A DNA stretch of 64,000 bases from Alloyangia pacifica (GTDB taxonomy: Bacteria; Pseudomonadota; Alphaproteobacteria; Rhodobacterales; Rhodobacteraceae). The stretch spans positions 372,001 to 436,000 of the forward strand of contig NZ_FOZW01000002.1 in NCBI RefSeq assembly GCF_900116195.1. The letters are read 5' to 3'. The notes under the pieces were generated by a model, which was given only the letters and a program-made list of their open reading frames with translations, made no database searches and was not told where the DNA came from. Below are positions 1 to 8,470 of this stretch, in pieces (position 1 is the stretch's first letter; every line of letters starts with the position of its first letter). The translations under genes and the position numbers were made by a program.

Positions 1-290
1 CGCGCCGCGGTGCGCAGCAGCTCGGGGTAGCGTTCGTAGGGCTGGTGGGCCGAGAGCATGTCGTTGTAGGCGGTGACGATGCCGAGGTTCGGGGCGCGTC
101 CCTCGGCGAGGGCCTGCTGGTCCTGCCCGGTGGCGGCATAGGCGTGCGCCTGGTTGCCGCAGGTCAGGTGGGCGCGGCGCGGGCCTTCCTCGGCAGCGCG
201 GCGCATGCGGTCGAGATAGGTGCCGCGGAGTTTCTCCGAGCGTTCCTCGATCTCGGCGGTGACCTTGGCGATGGTGGCGTTGAGCGACAT
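1..290 (-). CDS. edd: Phosphogluconate dehydratase, N-terminal part (cut by window edge)
   Basis: This is the first 96 codons of 6-phosphogluconate dehydratase, the Entner-Doudoroff enzyme that makes 2-keto-3-deoxy-6-phosphogluconate. The minus-strand translation begins MSLNATIAKVTAEI and contains HLTCGNQAHAYAA, GIVTAYNDMLSAHQPYE and YPELLR. I recognise these as the amino terminus of the IlvD/Edd family in its Edd version; the Cys in TCGN would be an iron-sulfur ligand. The gene runs off the left edge, so the rest of the enzyme is not visible. It is divergent from the methyltransferase gene at 577, with a possible palindromic operator between them. Confidence 0.9.
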   Translation of the reverse strand, partial: MSLNATIAKVTAEIEERSEKLRGTYLDRMRRAAEEGPRRAHLTCGNQAHAYAATGQDQQALAEGRAPNLGIVTAYNDMLSAHQPYERYPELLRTAA

Positions 291-576
291 GAGAGGGGGC
301 TCCTTTCGCTGTCCGGGGGCGACCCGGTCTGGCGTCCTTGGGGAGGATGTAACCCGGTTAGCGCTATCAGTAAAGGCGCATCAGTGGCTCGATGCGGGCG
401 ACGATGGCTGGCGCGCGAATTTGTGGCAGGGCGTCGCTCGCGGGCCGGCAGATGCGCACGCTCGGGATGTCGCAGGCGCCCGGGCCTGCCCGAGGCCGCA
501 CAGTCGGGCGTGACAGCGCTGGCGCGACCTGTCGAAGACGCTTCCCAAGTCTGCCGCGCGGCGCTAAAGGGGCGGC
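291..576. promoter_or_regulatory. Divergent promoter region edd / rRNA methyltransferase
   Basis: This 286-base region separates edd (minus) from the methyltransferase gene (plus). No convincing gene is seen in it. It contains a near-perfect palindrome at 357-368 (GTTAGCGCTATC) with a CG centre, the usual form of LacI/GalR-family operators. AAAGGGGC at about 566-573 is the likely ribosome binding site of the plus-strand gene. Confidence 0.5.
357..368. promoter_or_regulatory. Candidate LacI-family operator upstream of edd
   Basis: GTTAGCGCTATC has the perfect core TAGCGCTA with a CG centre. It lies 67 bases upstream of the edd start. CG-centred palindromes are the common operator form of LacI/GalR regulators, and carbohydrate genes of alphaproteobacteria are often controlled this way. 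Assigning it to edd is inference from position. Confidence 0.4.
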
Positions 577-1773
577 ATGACACAGCCCGATCTCCCCACC
601 GTCCGTCTCCTTCCCAAGTCGAAGCCGCAAGCTCTGCGCCGCGGCTATCCTTGGGTCTATGCCAACGAGCTGGTGGTTGACCGCCGGACCCGTAACCTCG
701 CCGCAGGCACCGTCGCGCGGCTCGAGGACAACGAGCGCAAGCTGCTCGGGCTGGTGGGCGTGACGCCAAGCTCGAAGATCATCTGCCGGATGCTCGACCG
801 TAACCCCGAGGCCTCGATCGACAAGGCCTGGCTCGCGGCCAAGCTGACCCGCGCGCTGGAGCTGCGGACGCGCCTCTTCCCGGCGCCGTATTACCGGCTG
901 GTCCATGCCGAGGCCGACGGGCTGCCCGGCGTGATCATCGACCGTTTTGGCGATACCGCGGTGATCCAGCCGAACGCGGCTTGGGCGGAGCTGCTGCTGC
1001 CCGAGCTGACCGAGGCGCTGGCCGAGGTTGCCGGGGTGAAGAACATCCTCAAGAACGCCGGGGGCCGCGGCCGCCAGCTCGAGGGGCTCGACGATCAGGA
1101 CGCCGTGCTGCTGGGCCAGGCGCCCGAGGCGCCGCTGCCGGTGGAGATGAACGGCGCGACCTACATGGCCGACCTCACCGGCGGCCAGAAGACCGGCCTG
1201 TTCTACGACCAGCGCCCGAACCACGGCTTCGCGGCGCGGCTGGCAAGCGGGCAGAAGATGCTCGACGTCTTCAGCCACGTCGGCGGTTTCGCACTCGCGG
1301 CGCTGGCAGGCGGCGCGACAAGCGCGCTGTCGGTGGACGGCTCGGCCTCGGCGCTGGCGCTGGCCGAGGAGGGTGCCAAGCGGATGGGCGCGGCGGAGCG
1401 TTTCGCCACCCGTCAGGGCGATGCTTTCGATACTCTCGAGGCGCTGGGGACCGAAGGCGAACGCTTTGGCCTCGTGGTCTGCGACCCGCCCGCCTTTGCC
1501 CCGGCCAAGCCGGCGCTGGAAGCGGGTCTGCGCGCCTATGAGAAGGTCGCGCGGCTGTCGGCACCGCTGGTCGAAGAGGGAGGCTATCTCGTGCTCTGCT
1601 CCTGCTCGCATGCGGCGGATCTGTCGAGCTTCACCGGTGCCTGCCTGCGCGGCATCGGACGCGCCGGTCGCCGGGCACAGCTGCTGCACACCGGCTTTGC
1701 CGGGCCGGACCACCCGCTGCTGCCGCAGTTGGCGGAATCTGGCTACCTGAAGGCGCTGGTGTTCCGCCTGTGA
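577..1773 (+). CDS. Class I SAM-dependent rRNA methyltransferase (RlmI-like)
   Basis: A 398-residue protein of the PUA plus SAM-methyltransferase type (RlmI/RlmO-like) that methylates cytosine in rRNA. Residues about 8-80 form a PUA-like RNA-binding region (LRRGYPWVYANEL, GLVGVTPSSKI). The middle carries the GGQKTGLFYDQRPN signature, the SAM motif VFSHVGGFALAALAGG follows, and the catalytic segment is CDPPAFAP with a later CSCSHA motif. Length and motif order match the family. The ATG at 577 follows AAAGGGGC. Its stop overlaps the start of the next gene by 4 bases, so the two are probably translationally coupled. The exact target base cannot be read from sequence. Confidence 0.85.
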   Translation: MTQPDLPTVRLLPKSKPQALRRGYPWVYANELVVDRRTRNLAAGTVARLEDNERKLLGLVGVTPSSKIICRMLDRNPEASIDKAWLAAKLTRALELRTRLFPAPYYRLVHAEADGLPGVIIDRFGDTAVIQPNAAWAELLLPELTEALAEVAGVKNILKNAGGRGRQLEGLDDQDAVLLGQAPEAPLPVEMNGATYMADLTGGQKTGLFYDQRPNHGFAARLASGQKMLDVFSHVGGFALAALAGGATSALSVDGSASALALAEEGAKRMGAAERFATRQGDAFDTLEALGTEGERFGLVVCDPPAFAPAKPALEAGLRAYEKVARLSAPLVEEGGYLVLCSCSHAADLSSFTGACLRGIGRAGRRAQLLHTGFAGPDHPLLPQLAESGYLKALVFRL

Positions 1774-2318
1774 AGGTGCTGCTGGACACCTGCGTCATCT
1801 ACCCCACGGTGATGCGCGAGGTGCTCCTCGGCGTGGCGGCACAGGGACTCTACCAGCCGCTGTGGTCGGCGCGCATCCTCGAGGAATGGGCGCTGGCCGC
1901 GCGCAAGCTCGGACCGATGGGCGAGGTGCAGGCGCGCGGAGAGATCGCGCAGGTCCGCGCCGCGTGGCCGGGCGCCGAGGTGCGCTATCAGCCAGCCATG
2001 GAGGACCGGCTTTGGCTGCCTGATCCGGCGGATCTGCACGTGCTGGCCGCGGCGATCTCGGGCAGTGCAGACCTCATCGTGACCGAGAACGCCAAGGATT
2101 TCCCGCGCAATATCCTCGCCGAGGAAGGCCTGTCCCGCGTTGACGCAGACGGTTTCCTGCGCGGGCTCTGCGAGGCCAATCCGGGCAAGGTCAAGGATGC
2201 CTGCGAGGCGGTGCTCTCAGAGGCACGGCGGCTCTCCGGAGAGGAGTGGACCATGCGCGGTCTGCTCAAGAAGGCGCGCCTGCCACGGCTCGGCAAGGCG
2301 CTGGAGGCGGCGGGCTAG
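1770..2318 (+). CDS. PIN-domain protein (putative RNase)
   Basis: A 182-residue PIN-domain protein, probably a metal-dependent endoribonuclease. The N-terminus MKVLLDTCVIYPTV carries the first PIN aspartate. The central DPADLHVLAAAISGSADLIVTENAKDFP segment supplies the remaining acidic residues and the conserved TEN-KDF stretch. The C-terminal 40 residues are basic. The start is GTG at 1770, overlapping the stop of the methyltransferase (GTGA). I found no antitoxin-sized partner next to it, so it is not obviously half of a toxin-antitoxin pair. Coupling with an rRNA methyltransferase suggests an RNA-related role, but that is inference. Confidence 0.75.
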   Translation: MKVLLDTCVIYPTVMREVLLGVAAQGLYQPLWSARILEEWALAARKLGPMGEVQARGEIAQVRAAWPGAEVRYQPAMEDRLWLPDPADLHVLAAAISGSADLIVTENAKDFPRNILAEEGLSRVDADGFLRGLCEANPGKVKDACEAVLSEARRLSGEEWTMRGLLKKARLPRLGKALEAAG

Positions 2319-2342
2319 CCGCCGCTCCGCGCAGGCTCCCGC

Positions 2343-2738
2343 TTAGGCATCGGCCTTCATTTCAGGCACGCTCGGCGTGTCCTCTTCGTGCTTGGCCTGC
2401 GTCGCCCAGATGCGGTCGCGCGCCGGCTTCGGCAGAGGCTTGCGGTTCTGGCCCAGGTGGATGTGCACCTTGCCGATGAAATAGGCCGAGACCGGTGCCG
2501 TCATGAACAGGAAGGCGATGATCAGCAGCTCGTGGTAGGAGGGTGCGCCGGAGGCATAGGCGAAGAGCACCGAGGCGAGCAGGATCGAGCCCACGCCCAG
2601 CGTCGAGGCCTTTGTCGGCGCGTGCAGCCGGGCCATGGGGGCTTTCAGCTTCAGCAGGCCGATGGAGCCGACGAGGGTGAACAGCCCGCCGATGACCAGC
2701 GCCGCCGCGATGACGATATCGAGGATCTCGGGGCTCAT
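2343..2738 (-). CDS. mnhG: Mrp/Pha monovalent cation/H+ antiporter subunit G
   Basis: A 131-residue membrane protein of the MnhG/PhaG family, the last gene of the antiporter operon. Three hydrophobic segments (about 7-30, 40-63 and 66-88) surround the family motif KLKAPMARLHAPTKASTLG. The C-terminus has a charged cytoplasmic-type extension (KHEEDTPSVPEMKADA). Its start codon overlaps the stop of subunit F (ATGA). It is needed for assembly and activity of the heteromeric antiporter. The gene ends 24 bases from the convergent PIN-domain gene. Confidence 0.9.
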   Translation of the reverse strand: MSPEILDIVIAAALVIGGLFTLVGSIGLLKLKAPMARLHAPTKASTLGVGSILLASVLFAYASGAPSYHELLIIAFLFMTAPVSAYFIGKVHIHLGQNRKPLPKPARDRIWATQAKHEEDTPSVPEMKADA

Positions 2739-3007
2739 TCGATGATGTCTCCTCTCAGCACGAAGCGCGCCACGGCCACGGTCGACACGAAGCCGAGCAT
2801 GGCGATGATCATCGCCGCCTCGAAATAGATCTGCGTCGCCCCGGCGATCCCCACGAGGATGATCAGTGCCACGGCGTTGATCGACAGCGTGTCGAGCGCG
2901 AGGATGCGGTCGCCGGTGTTCGGACCTTTCACCAGCCGCACCATGGTCAGCAGCAGCGACAGGCTCACGGCGGCGAAGGCGAAGATGAGCGCGTAGGTGA
3001 CGATCAT
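2735..3007 (-). CDS. mnhF: Mrp/Pha antiporter subunit F
   Basis: A 90-residue, three-helix MnhF/PhaF subunit. MIVTYALIFAF begins helix 1. The family signature RLVKGPNTGDRILALDT follows at about residues 24-40, and the end reads FVSTVAVARFVLRGDIIE. The frame is open much further upstream, but the ATG at 3007 gives the family length and overlaps the stop of subunit E by 4 bases, so it is the preferred start. It is part of a six-gene operon with ATGA-type overlaps on both sides. Confidence 0.9.
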   Translation of the reverse strand: MIVTYALIFAFAAVSLSLLLTMVRLVKGPNTGDRILALDTLSINAVALIILVGIAGATQIYFEAAMIIAMLGFVSTVAVARFVLRGDIIE

Positions 3008-3507
3008 TCGAAAATCTCCTTCAGGCGGCGTTCGTAGCGGTGCTTGATTTTGCGGGCGACCGCCTCGGGGTCGTCGGCGTGCAGCGCGTGCACCAGCAGC
3101 GCGTGGCCCTCGTCCGAGAGGTCCACCGAAACGGTGCCCGGCGTCAGCGTGATGGTGCCCGCCAGCGCGGTGATCGCCTCGGGGGTCCGGATGTCGAGCG
3201 GGATGTTGACCCAGGCGGAATGGATGTTCCGGTTCGGCTTGAACAGCACGATCATCGCCACGGTGACGTTGGCGGTGATGATGTCCCAGGCGACGAGCAG
3301 CCCGTAGGGGATGAGCTTCCAGGGCCGGGTCACCTGCGGCCGGTTCGGCCAGTAGGCGGCGGTGGCGAAGGGCAGCAGCACGCCGAGGATGATGCCGAAG
3401 ACGAGGCTGTTGATCGAGGGTTGATTGGCGAGCAACTGCCAGATGATGACCAGAGCCACCGACAGCAGCGGATGCGGAAAGAGCCGTTGAATGAAGCGCG
3501 TGGCCAT
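3004..3507 (-). CDS. mnhE: Mrp/Pha antiporter subunit E
   Basis: A 167-residue MnhE/PhaE subunit. It begins with two closely spaced hydrophobic segments (LLSVALVIIWQLLANQPS and LVFGIILGVLLPFATAAYW). A third follows (PYGLLVAWDIITANVTVAMIV), and then the conserved soluble part with NIPLDIRTPEAITALAGTITLTPGTV and VHALHADDPEAV, typical of the family. It overlaps subunit F downstream by 4 bases and abuts subunit D upstream. Subunit E is usually required for complex assembly. Confidence 0.9.
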   Translation of the reverse strand: MATRFIQRLFPHPLLSVALVIIWQLLANQPSINSLVFGIILGVLLPFATAAYWPNRPQVTRPWKLIPYGLLVAWDIITANVTVAMIVLFKPNRNIHSAWVNIPLDIRTPEAITALAGTITLTPGTVSVDLSDEGHALLVHALHADDPEAVARKIKHRYERRLKEIFE

Positions 3508-5207
3508 CAGTGTCCTCCCAGGGCGTCGTCGGTTTGAGCCTCTGCGCCCGGCTCATGGGCCTCGTCGGCGGGCAGGTCTCCGTCCTCGCCATGTCCGCCG
3601 TCGCCACTCTCGCCGTGGTCGTCGCCGTGCTTCTCGATCTCCTTGCCCGGGGTGTCGAGCACGGTGGAGATATAGGGCTGGGGCGCGAAGAGCTGCGCGG
3701 CGGTGGCATCGAGCTGCCGCATGACGGGTCCGGCAAAGACGGTCAGGGCGATCAGCAGCGCCACCAGCGTGCCGATGGCGAGCATCGGCATGGGCTGGTT
3801 GCCGCCAGTGGGATCATGGACCTCGCGCGCCCCCTGTTCGTCCTCGGGGTCGTCCACCGAGCCGCATTTCTCGACCGCGACCTGGTGCGGTTTCCAGAAG
3901 ATCGTCGAGCCCGCCCGCGAGAAGCCGACGACCGCGATCAGCGACGAGCCGAGCACCACCGCCCAGACCCAGCCCATCATCGGGCTGCCGGTCGAGGCCT
4001 CGAGGATCAGCAGCTTGCCGATGAAGCCCGACAGAGGTGGCAGGCCCGCCATGGCGATGCAGGCGACGAAGAAGAGCCCCGCCACCAGCGCGCCGCCTGC
4101 CATGGGCAGGGTTTCCTCGACCTCGCCGGCGACGCGGCCGCGGCGCTCGCGGATCACGTCGACGATGAGGAAAAGCGCCGCCGTCGTCAGCGTCGAGTGC
4201 AGCGCGTAGTAGAGTGCCGAGGCGATGCCGGCCGGGGTGAAATGCGCCACCGAGGCCAGCAGCATGCCCATGGAGCCGATCACGGAGAAGGCCACCAGCC
4301 GTCCGATCTCGCGCGCGCCGAGCACGCCGATCATGCCGATCATCAGGGTGAGCAGCGCCAGCGGCAGCAGCCATTCTTCGTGCGCGCCCGCCATCAGCGG
4401 CGAGGAGGGCGGGAATATCATCGTGTAGAAGCGGATGATGCCGTAGGCGCCGACCTTGGTCATGATGGCAAAGAGCGCAGCGACCGGGGCCGGGGCTTCG
4501 GCGTAGCTCGACGGCAGCCAGAAGTGCAGCGGCAGCAGCGCCGCCTTGATCGCGAAGACCAGTAGCAGCAGCACGGCGGCGACGCGCAGCCCCGCGGAAT
4601 TGCCCGGATCCGCCTGCGCCACGCGCTGCGCCAGGTCGGCCATGTTCAGCGTGCCGGCCTGCGCGTAAAGCGTGCCGAGCGCGAAGAGGAAGAGCGTCGA
4701 GCCCAGCAGGTTGTAGAGCATGTATTGCACGCCCGCGCGGGTGCGCGTCGCGCCCCCCGAATGGACCATGAGCCCGTAGGAGGCGATCAGCAGCACCTCG
4801 AAGAAGACGAAGAGGTTGAAGGCATCGCCGGTCAGGAAGGCGCCCATGATCCCCATGATCTGGAACTGGAAGAGCGCGTGGAAATGCTGCCCGCGCCGGT
4901 CCCAGCCCGAGCCAATGGCATAGACCAGCACCGGCAGCGCCAGCACCGCGGTCAGCAGGACCATGGTCGTTGCCAGTCGGTCCGCCACCAGCACGATGCC
5001 GAAGGGTGCCTGCCAGTCGCCGAGCTGGTAGAGCGTCACGGTGCCGTCGCTGGCCTGCATGTAGAGACCGATCGAGATGGCAAGGACCGCCACCAGCGAG
5101 GCGACCGAGAAGATGCGCTGCAGGGTCTCGTGGAAGCGCGCGGCCAGCACGATGATCGCGGCCATCATGGCCGGCAGCAGCACGGGGGCGATGATCCAGT
5201 GCATCAT
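3507..5207 (-). CDS. mnhD: Mrp/Pha antiporter subunit D (proton-conducting NuoN/L-like), with acidic His-rich tail
   Basis: A 566-residue polytopic subunit related to complex I antiporter-like subunits. The proton-transfer glutamate lies in NLFVFFEVLLIASYGL and the conserved lysine in VFAIKAALLPLHFWLP. Both are hallmarks of MrpD/NuoN. The membrane core ends near residue 490. The rest includes an odd tail rich in Asp, Glu, His and Gly (KHGDDHGESGDGGHGEDGD), longer than I expect for the family. It starts at tandem ATGs (5207) overlapping the stop of subunit C. It probably acts as one of the two ion-translocating subunits. Confidence 0.9.
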   Translation of the reverse strand: MMHWIIAPVLLPAMMAAIIVLAARFHETLQRIFSVASLVAVLAISIGLYMQASDGTVTLYQLGDWQAPFGIVLVADRLATTMVLLTAVLALPVLVYAIGSGWDRRGQHFHALFQFQIMGIMGAFLTGDAFNLFVFFEVLLIASYGLMVHSGGATRTRAGVQYMLYNLLGSTLFLFALGTLYAQAGTLNMADLAQRVAQADPGNSAGLRVAAVLLLLVFAIKAALLPLHFWLPSSYAEAPAPVAALFAIMTKVGAYGIIRFYTMIFPPSSPLMAGAHEEWLLPLALLTLMIGMIGVLGAREIGRLVAFSVIGSMGMLLASVAHFTPAGIASALYYALHSTLTTAALFLIVDVIRERRGRVAGEVEETLPMAGGALVAGLFFVACIAMAGLPPLSGFIGKLLILEASTGSPMMGWVWAVVLGSSLIAVVGFSRAGSTIFWKPHQVAVEKCGSVDDPEDEQGAREVHDPTGGNQPMPMLAIGTLVALLIALTVFAGPVMRQLDATAAQLFAPQPYISTVLDTPGKEIEKHGDDHGESGDGGHGEDGDLPADEAHEPGAEAQTDDALGGH

Positions 5208-5611
5208 GCGCGGGACTCCTTCTCGTCGCCCCGTTGTGTGTCGGGGTCTTCTTCGGGGTCTGTCCCGGCGCGTCGGTCGCGGGACAGGTCCTGCGCCTCG
5301 TCGACGTGGTCGTCATCGGCGTTGAGGTAGGAGGCCAGGGCGATCATCACCACCACGGCAGTCATGCCGAAGGAGATCACGATGGCGGTCAGCACCAGCG
5401 CCTGCGGCAGCGGGTCGGTGTAGCTCGTCACGTCGTCGCGCAGGATCGGCGGCTCGTTGATCACCAGCCGGCCCGAGGCGAAGAGGAAGAGGTTCACGGC
5501 GTAGGTCAGCAGCGAGGTGCCGATGATCACCGGGAAGGTGCGCAGCCGCATCACCATGTAGATGCCCGCGGCGGTCAGCACGCCGATGGTGGTCGCTATG
5601 AGAAACTCCAT
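5204..5611 (-). CDS. mnhC: Mrp/Pha antiporter subunit C (NuoK-like)
   Basis: A 135-residue MnhC/PhaC subunit resembling NuoK. It has three hydrophobic helices (residues about 4-22, 30-48 and 68-92), with SLLTYAVNLFLFASGR and the conserved DPLPQALVLTAIVISFGMTAVVV segment. After residue 95 it carries a highly charged tail (DDDHVDEAQDLSRDR and on to ESRA) of about 40 residues. A shorter tail of similar character occurs in subunit G and a stronger one in D. The gene lies 3 bases after the A/B subunit gene and overlaps D by 4. Confidence 0.9.
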   Translation of the reverse strand: MEFLIATTIGVLTAAGIYMVMRLRTFPVIIGTSLLTYAVNLFLFASGRLVINEPPILRDDVTSYTDPLPQALVLTAIVISFGMTAVVVMIALASYLNADDDHVDEAQDLSRDRRAGTDPEEDPDTQRGDEKESRA

Positions 5612-5614
5612 GGA

Positions 5615-8470
5615 TCAGGCCCCCCCGGTCTCGGTGTCGCGCGAGGGGTCGATGTCCATCGCATGCTCGCTGGTCTCGTCGCCGGAGCGGCGCGCCATGC
5701 GCGAGAAGCTCTCGAGCGACAGCAGCACGGCGCCGACCACGGCGAGGAAGACGCCGAGATCGAAGGCCATGGCCGAGGCCAGCTCGAATTTCTCGAGGCC
5801 CGGCAGCTTCACGTAGCCGAAGGTCGAGGTCAGGAAGGGCCGTCCGAAGAGCCAGGCTCCGATGCCGGTGAGCCCGGCGATCAGCACGCCCGCGCCGATC
5901 ACCCCGTGGTAGGGGTAGCGCTGGCGCTCATTGGCCCAGGCGAAGCCCGAGGCCATGTACTGCATGACCACCGCGATCGACACCACGAGGCCCGCGACGA
6001 AGCCGCCGCCCGGCTCGTTGTGGCCGCGCAGGAAGATATAGGCGCCCACCATCAGCACCACCGGCAGGATCAGCCGGGTGACCACCACCATCATCAGCGG
6101 GTGGGCGTCGCCGGCCTGTTTCTGGTCGGGGATGCGGTTGAGCAGCCGCGCGCGCACCGGCCCTGTCAGCAGCGCCTCGGTCACCGCGTAGATCACCAGC
6201 GCGGCGATGCCGAGCACGATGATCTCGCCGAAGGTGTCGTAGCCCCGGAAGTCCACGAGGATCACGTTCACCACGTTGGTGCCGCCGCCACCGTCATAGG
6301 AGTTCTCGAGCATGTAGTCCGAGATCGTGCCCATCGAGAAGTCGCGGCGCAGGATGGCATAGGTCAGCCCGGTGGCGCCGAGCCCGGCGACCACCGCCAG
6401 CACCGCGTCGCGAACCCGGCGCGAGACCGGCGACTCGATGGGGGTGGTGTTGGGCAGGAAGTTCAGCGCCAGCAGCAGCAGGATGATCGTCACCACCTCG
6501 ACCGAGATCTGCGTGAGCGCGAGGTCGGGGGCCGAGAGGTAGTTGAAGGCGATCGACACCATGGTGCCGATGACCCCCATGAGGATCAGCGTGGCAAGCC
6601 GGTTGCGGTGCAGGAAGACGATCAGCCCGGTGGCGCTGACGATCAGGATCCAACCCGCCAGCGGCAGCGGCTCGATCGGCAGCATTTCTCGGTTCACCGG
6701 CCCCAGCGTGCCGGTGAACCAGGCGTGCGCGGCCACGGCCAGCACCGTCACCGTGAAGATCGAGGCGTAGCGCGAGAAGCTGCCGTTGTGCATCCCGCTG
6801 GTCAGGCGCTCCGCGCCGCGGGCGCAGGCGCCGACGAGGGCGTCAAAGATCTGCTTGGCCTCGGGGCGCGGCGCTGCGTCCCAGCCCTTCAGCAGCGGGG
6901 TGAAGAGCGCCAGCAGGATGAGGCCGCCGACGGTGGCGATGATCGACATGATCAGCGCCGGGGTGACGCCGTGCCAGAGCGCCAGATGCGCGCCGGGGAC
7001 TTCGGTGACCTCGCCGATCACCGCGGCGGTCACCAGCTTGACGACCGGTTCGGCGAGGAAGGGCAGGCAGCCCACGGTGACCACGATCAGACCAAGGAAG
7101 GCGGGCGGCCCCCACATGCCGAAGTTCGGGTCATGCGGTTTGTGAGGGTAGTCGTCGCGGGTCTTGCCGAGGAACGCATGGGCGATGAAGCGGAAGCTGT
7201 AGGCGGCCGAGAAGATCGCCCCCAGCGTCGCCAGCGCAGGCACCAGCCAGTCCGCGCCGAAGAGCACCGTGTGCGAGGCTTCCTCGAGGAACATCTCCTT
7301 CGACAGGAAACCGTTGAACAGCGGGATGCCCGCCATGGCCAGCGCGCCGACGATGGCGATGGTCGCGGTGATCGGCATCAGGTGCCGCAGCCCGCCGAGC
7401 CGGCGGATGTCGCGCGTGTGTGCCTCGTGGTCGACGATGCCCGCGCTCATGAAGAGCGAGCATTTGAAGGCCGCATGGTTGAGGATGTGGAAGACCGCCG
7501 CCATCGCGCCATAGGCGGTGCCGGTGCCGAGCAGCATGGTGATCAGGCCGAGGTGCGAGACCGTCGAGAATGCCAGCAGTGCCTTGAGGTCGTGCTTGAA
7601 CAGGCCGATGACCGCGCCCAGCACCATGGTGATCAGCCCCGCCGAGGTGACGATCCAGAACCATTCCTCGGTGCCGGAGAGGGCGGGCCAGAGCCGCGCC
7701 ATCAGGAAGATACCCGCCTTCACCATGGTTGCCGAGTGCAGGTAGGATGACACCGGCGTCGGCGCGGCCATGGCGTGTGGCAGCCAGAAGTGGAAGGGGA
7801 ACTGCGCCGACTTGGTGAAGCAGCCGAGCAGGATCAGCAGCAGCGCTGGCACATAGTAGGGCGAGGCCTGGATCACATCGCGCCGCGCGAGGATCTCGGT
7901 GATCTCGTAGGTGCCCGCCGCCGAGCCCAGCAGCAGCATGCCCCCGATCAGCGCCAGCCCGCCCATGCCGGTCACCGTCAGAGCCATGCGCGCGCCCTGC
8001 CGGCCTTCGGGCAGGTGTTTCCAGAAGCCGATCAGCAGGAAGGAGGAAAGCGAGGTCAGCTCCCAGAAGATCAGCAGAAGCAAGATGTTGTTCGACAGGA
8101 CGATGCCCACCATCGCACCCTGAAAGAGCAGCAGGTAGGTGTAGAACTCGCCCATGTTGTCATCGCGCGTCAGGTAGTAGCGGGCGTAGATGATCACCAG
8201 CGCGCCGATCCCGAGGATCAGCATCGCGAACATCATGCCCAACCCGTCGAGGAAGAGCGTCATGTTCAGCCCGAGCGTCGGCAGCCAGATCACCGAGGTG
8301 GTGACCGTCTCTCCGGCCCAGACCGCGGGCAGGTGGGTGACCAGACCGAGCAGCGCCGCGAGGGTGACGAACAGGGTCGTCATCCCGCAGGCGCGCCGGC
8401 CGGCCTGAATCATCAGGCCCGGAAGCAGGGCTCCGAGAAAGGGAAGGAGCGCGATGATGAATAGCGACAT
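5615..8470 (-). CDS. mnhA: Mrp/Pha antiporter fused subunit A/B (PhaAB type)
   Basis: A 951-residue polytopic protein, the largest Mrp subunit and homologous to NuoL. The N-terminal part holds the NuoL-like domain with KSAQFPFHFWLPHAMAAPTPVSSYLHSATMVKAGIFL and FWELTSLSSFLLIGFW. The C-terminal part holds the MrpB-type domain (EPGGGFVAGLVVSIAVVMQYMASG), so subunits A and B are one polypeptide as in the rhizobial pha (group 2) operons. Of two in-frame ATGs I choose 8470, which begins MSLFIIALLPFLGALLPG and follows AGGGAG. It is first in the operon and moves monovalent cations against protons, supporting Na+, K+ and pH homeostasis. Confidence 0.93.
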   Translation of the reverse strand: MSLFIIALLPFLGALLPGLMIQAGRRACGMTTLFVTLAALLGLVTHLPAVWAGETVTTSVIWLPTLGLNMTLFLDGLGMMFAMLILGIGALVIIYARYYLTRDDNMGEFYTYLLLFQGAMVGIVLSNNILLLLIFWELTSLSSFLLIGFWKHLPEGRQGARMALTVTGMGGLALIGGMLLLGSAAGTYEITEILARRDVIQASPYYVPALLLILLGCFTKSAQFPFHFWLPHAMAAPTPVSSYLHSATMVKAGIFLMARLWPALSGTEEWFWIVTSAGLITMVLGAVIGLFKHDLKALLAFSTVSHLGLITMLLGTGTAYGAMAAVFHILNHAAFKCSLFMSAGIVDHEAHTRDIRRLGGLRHLMPITATIAIVGALAMAGIPLFNGFLSKEMFLEEASHTVLFGADWLVPALATLGAIFSAAYSFRFIAHAFLGKTRDDYPHKPHDPNFGMWGPPAFLGLIVVTVGCLPFLAEPVVKLVTAAVIGEVTEVPGAHLALWHGVTPALIMSIIATVGGLILLALFTPLLKGWDAAPRPEAKQIFDALVGACARGAERLTSGMHNGSFSRYASIFTVTVLAVAAHAWFTGTLGPVNREMLPIEPLPLAGWILIVSATGLIVFLHRNRLATLILMGVIGTMVSIAFNYLSAPDLALTQISVEVVTIILLLLALNFLPNTTPIESPVSRRVRDAVLAVVAGLGATGLTYAILRRDFSMGTISDYMLENSYDGGGGTNVVNVILVDFRGYDTFGEIIVLGIAALVIYAVTEALLTGPVRARLLNRIPDQKQAGDAHPLMMVVVTRLILPVVLMVGAYIFLRGHNEPGGGFVAGLVVSIAVVMQYMASGFAWANERQRYPYHGVIGAGVLIAGLTGIGAWLFGRPFLTSTFGYVKLPGLEKFELASAMAFDLGVFLAVVGAVLLSLESFSRMARRSGDETSEHAMDIDPSRDTETGGA

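Noticed and set aside
1770-2318. Toxin-antitoxin system built on the PIN-domain protein
   Set aside because: No small antitoxin gene lies beside it. The upstream partner is a full-size rRNA methyltransferase.
5234-7750. Very long plus-strand open frame (838 codons) opposite the Mrp genes
   Set aside because: It is rich in His, Arg, Gln and Asp in the pattern produced by the antisense strand of high-GC membrane protein genes, has no motif, and lies wholly opposite convincing genes.
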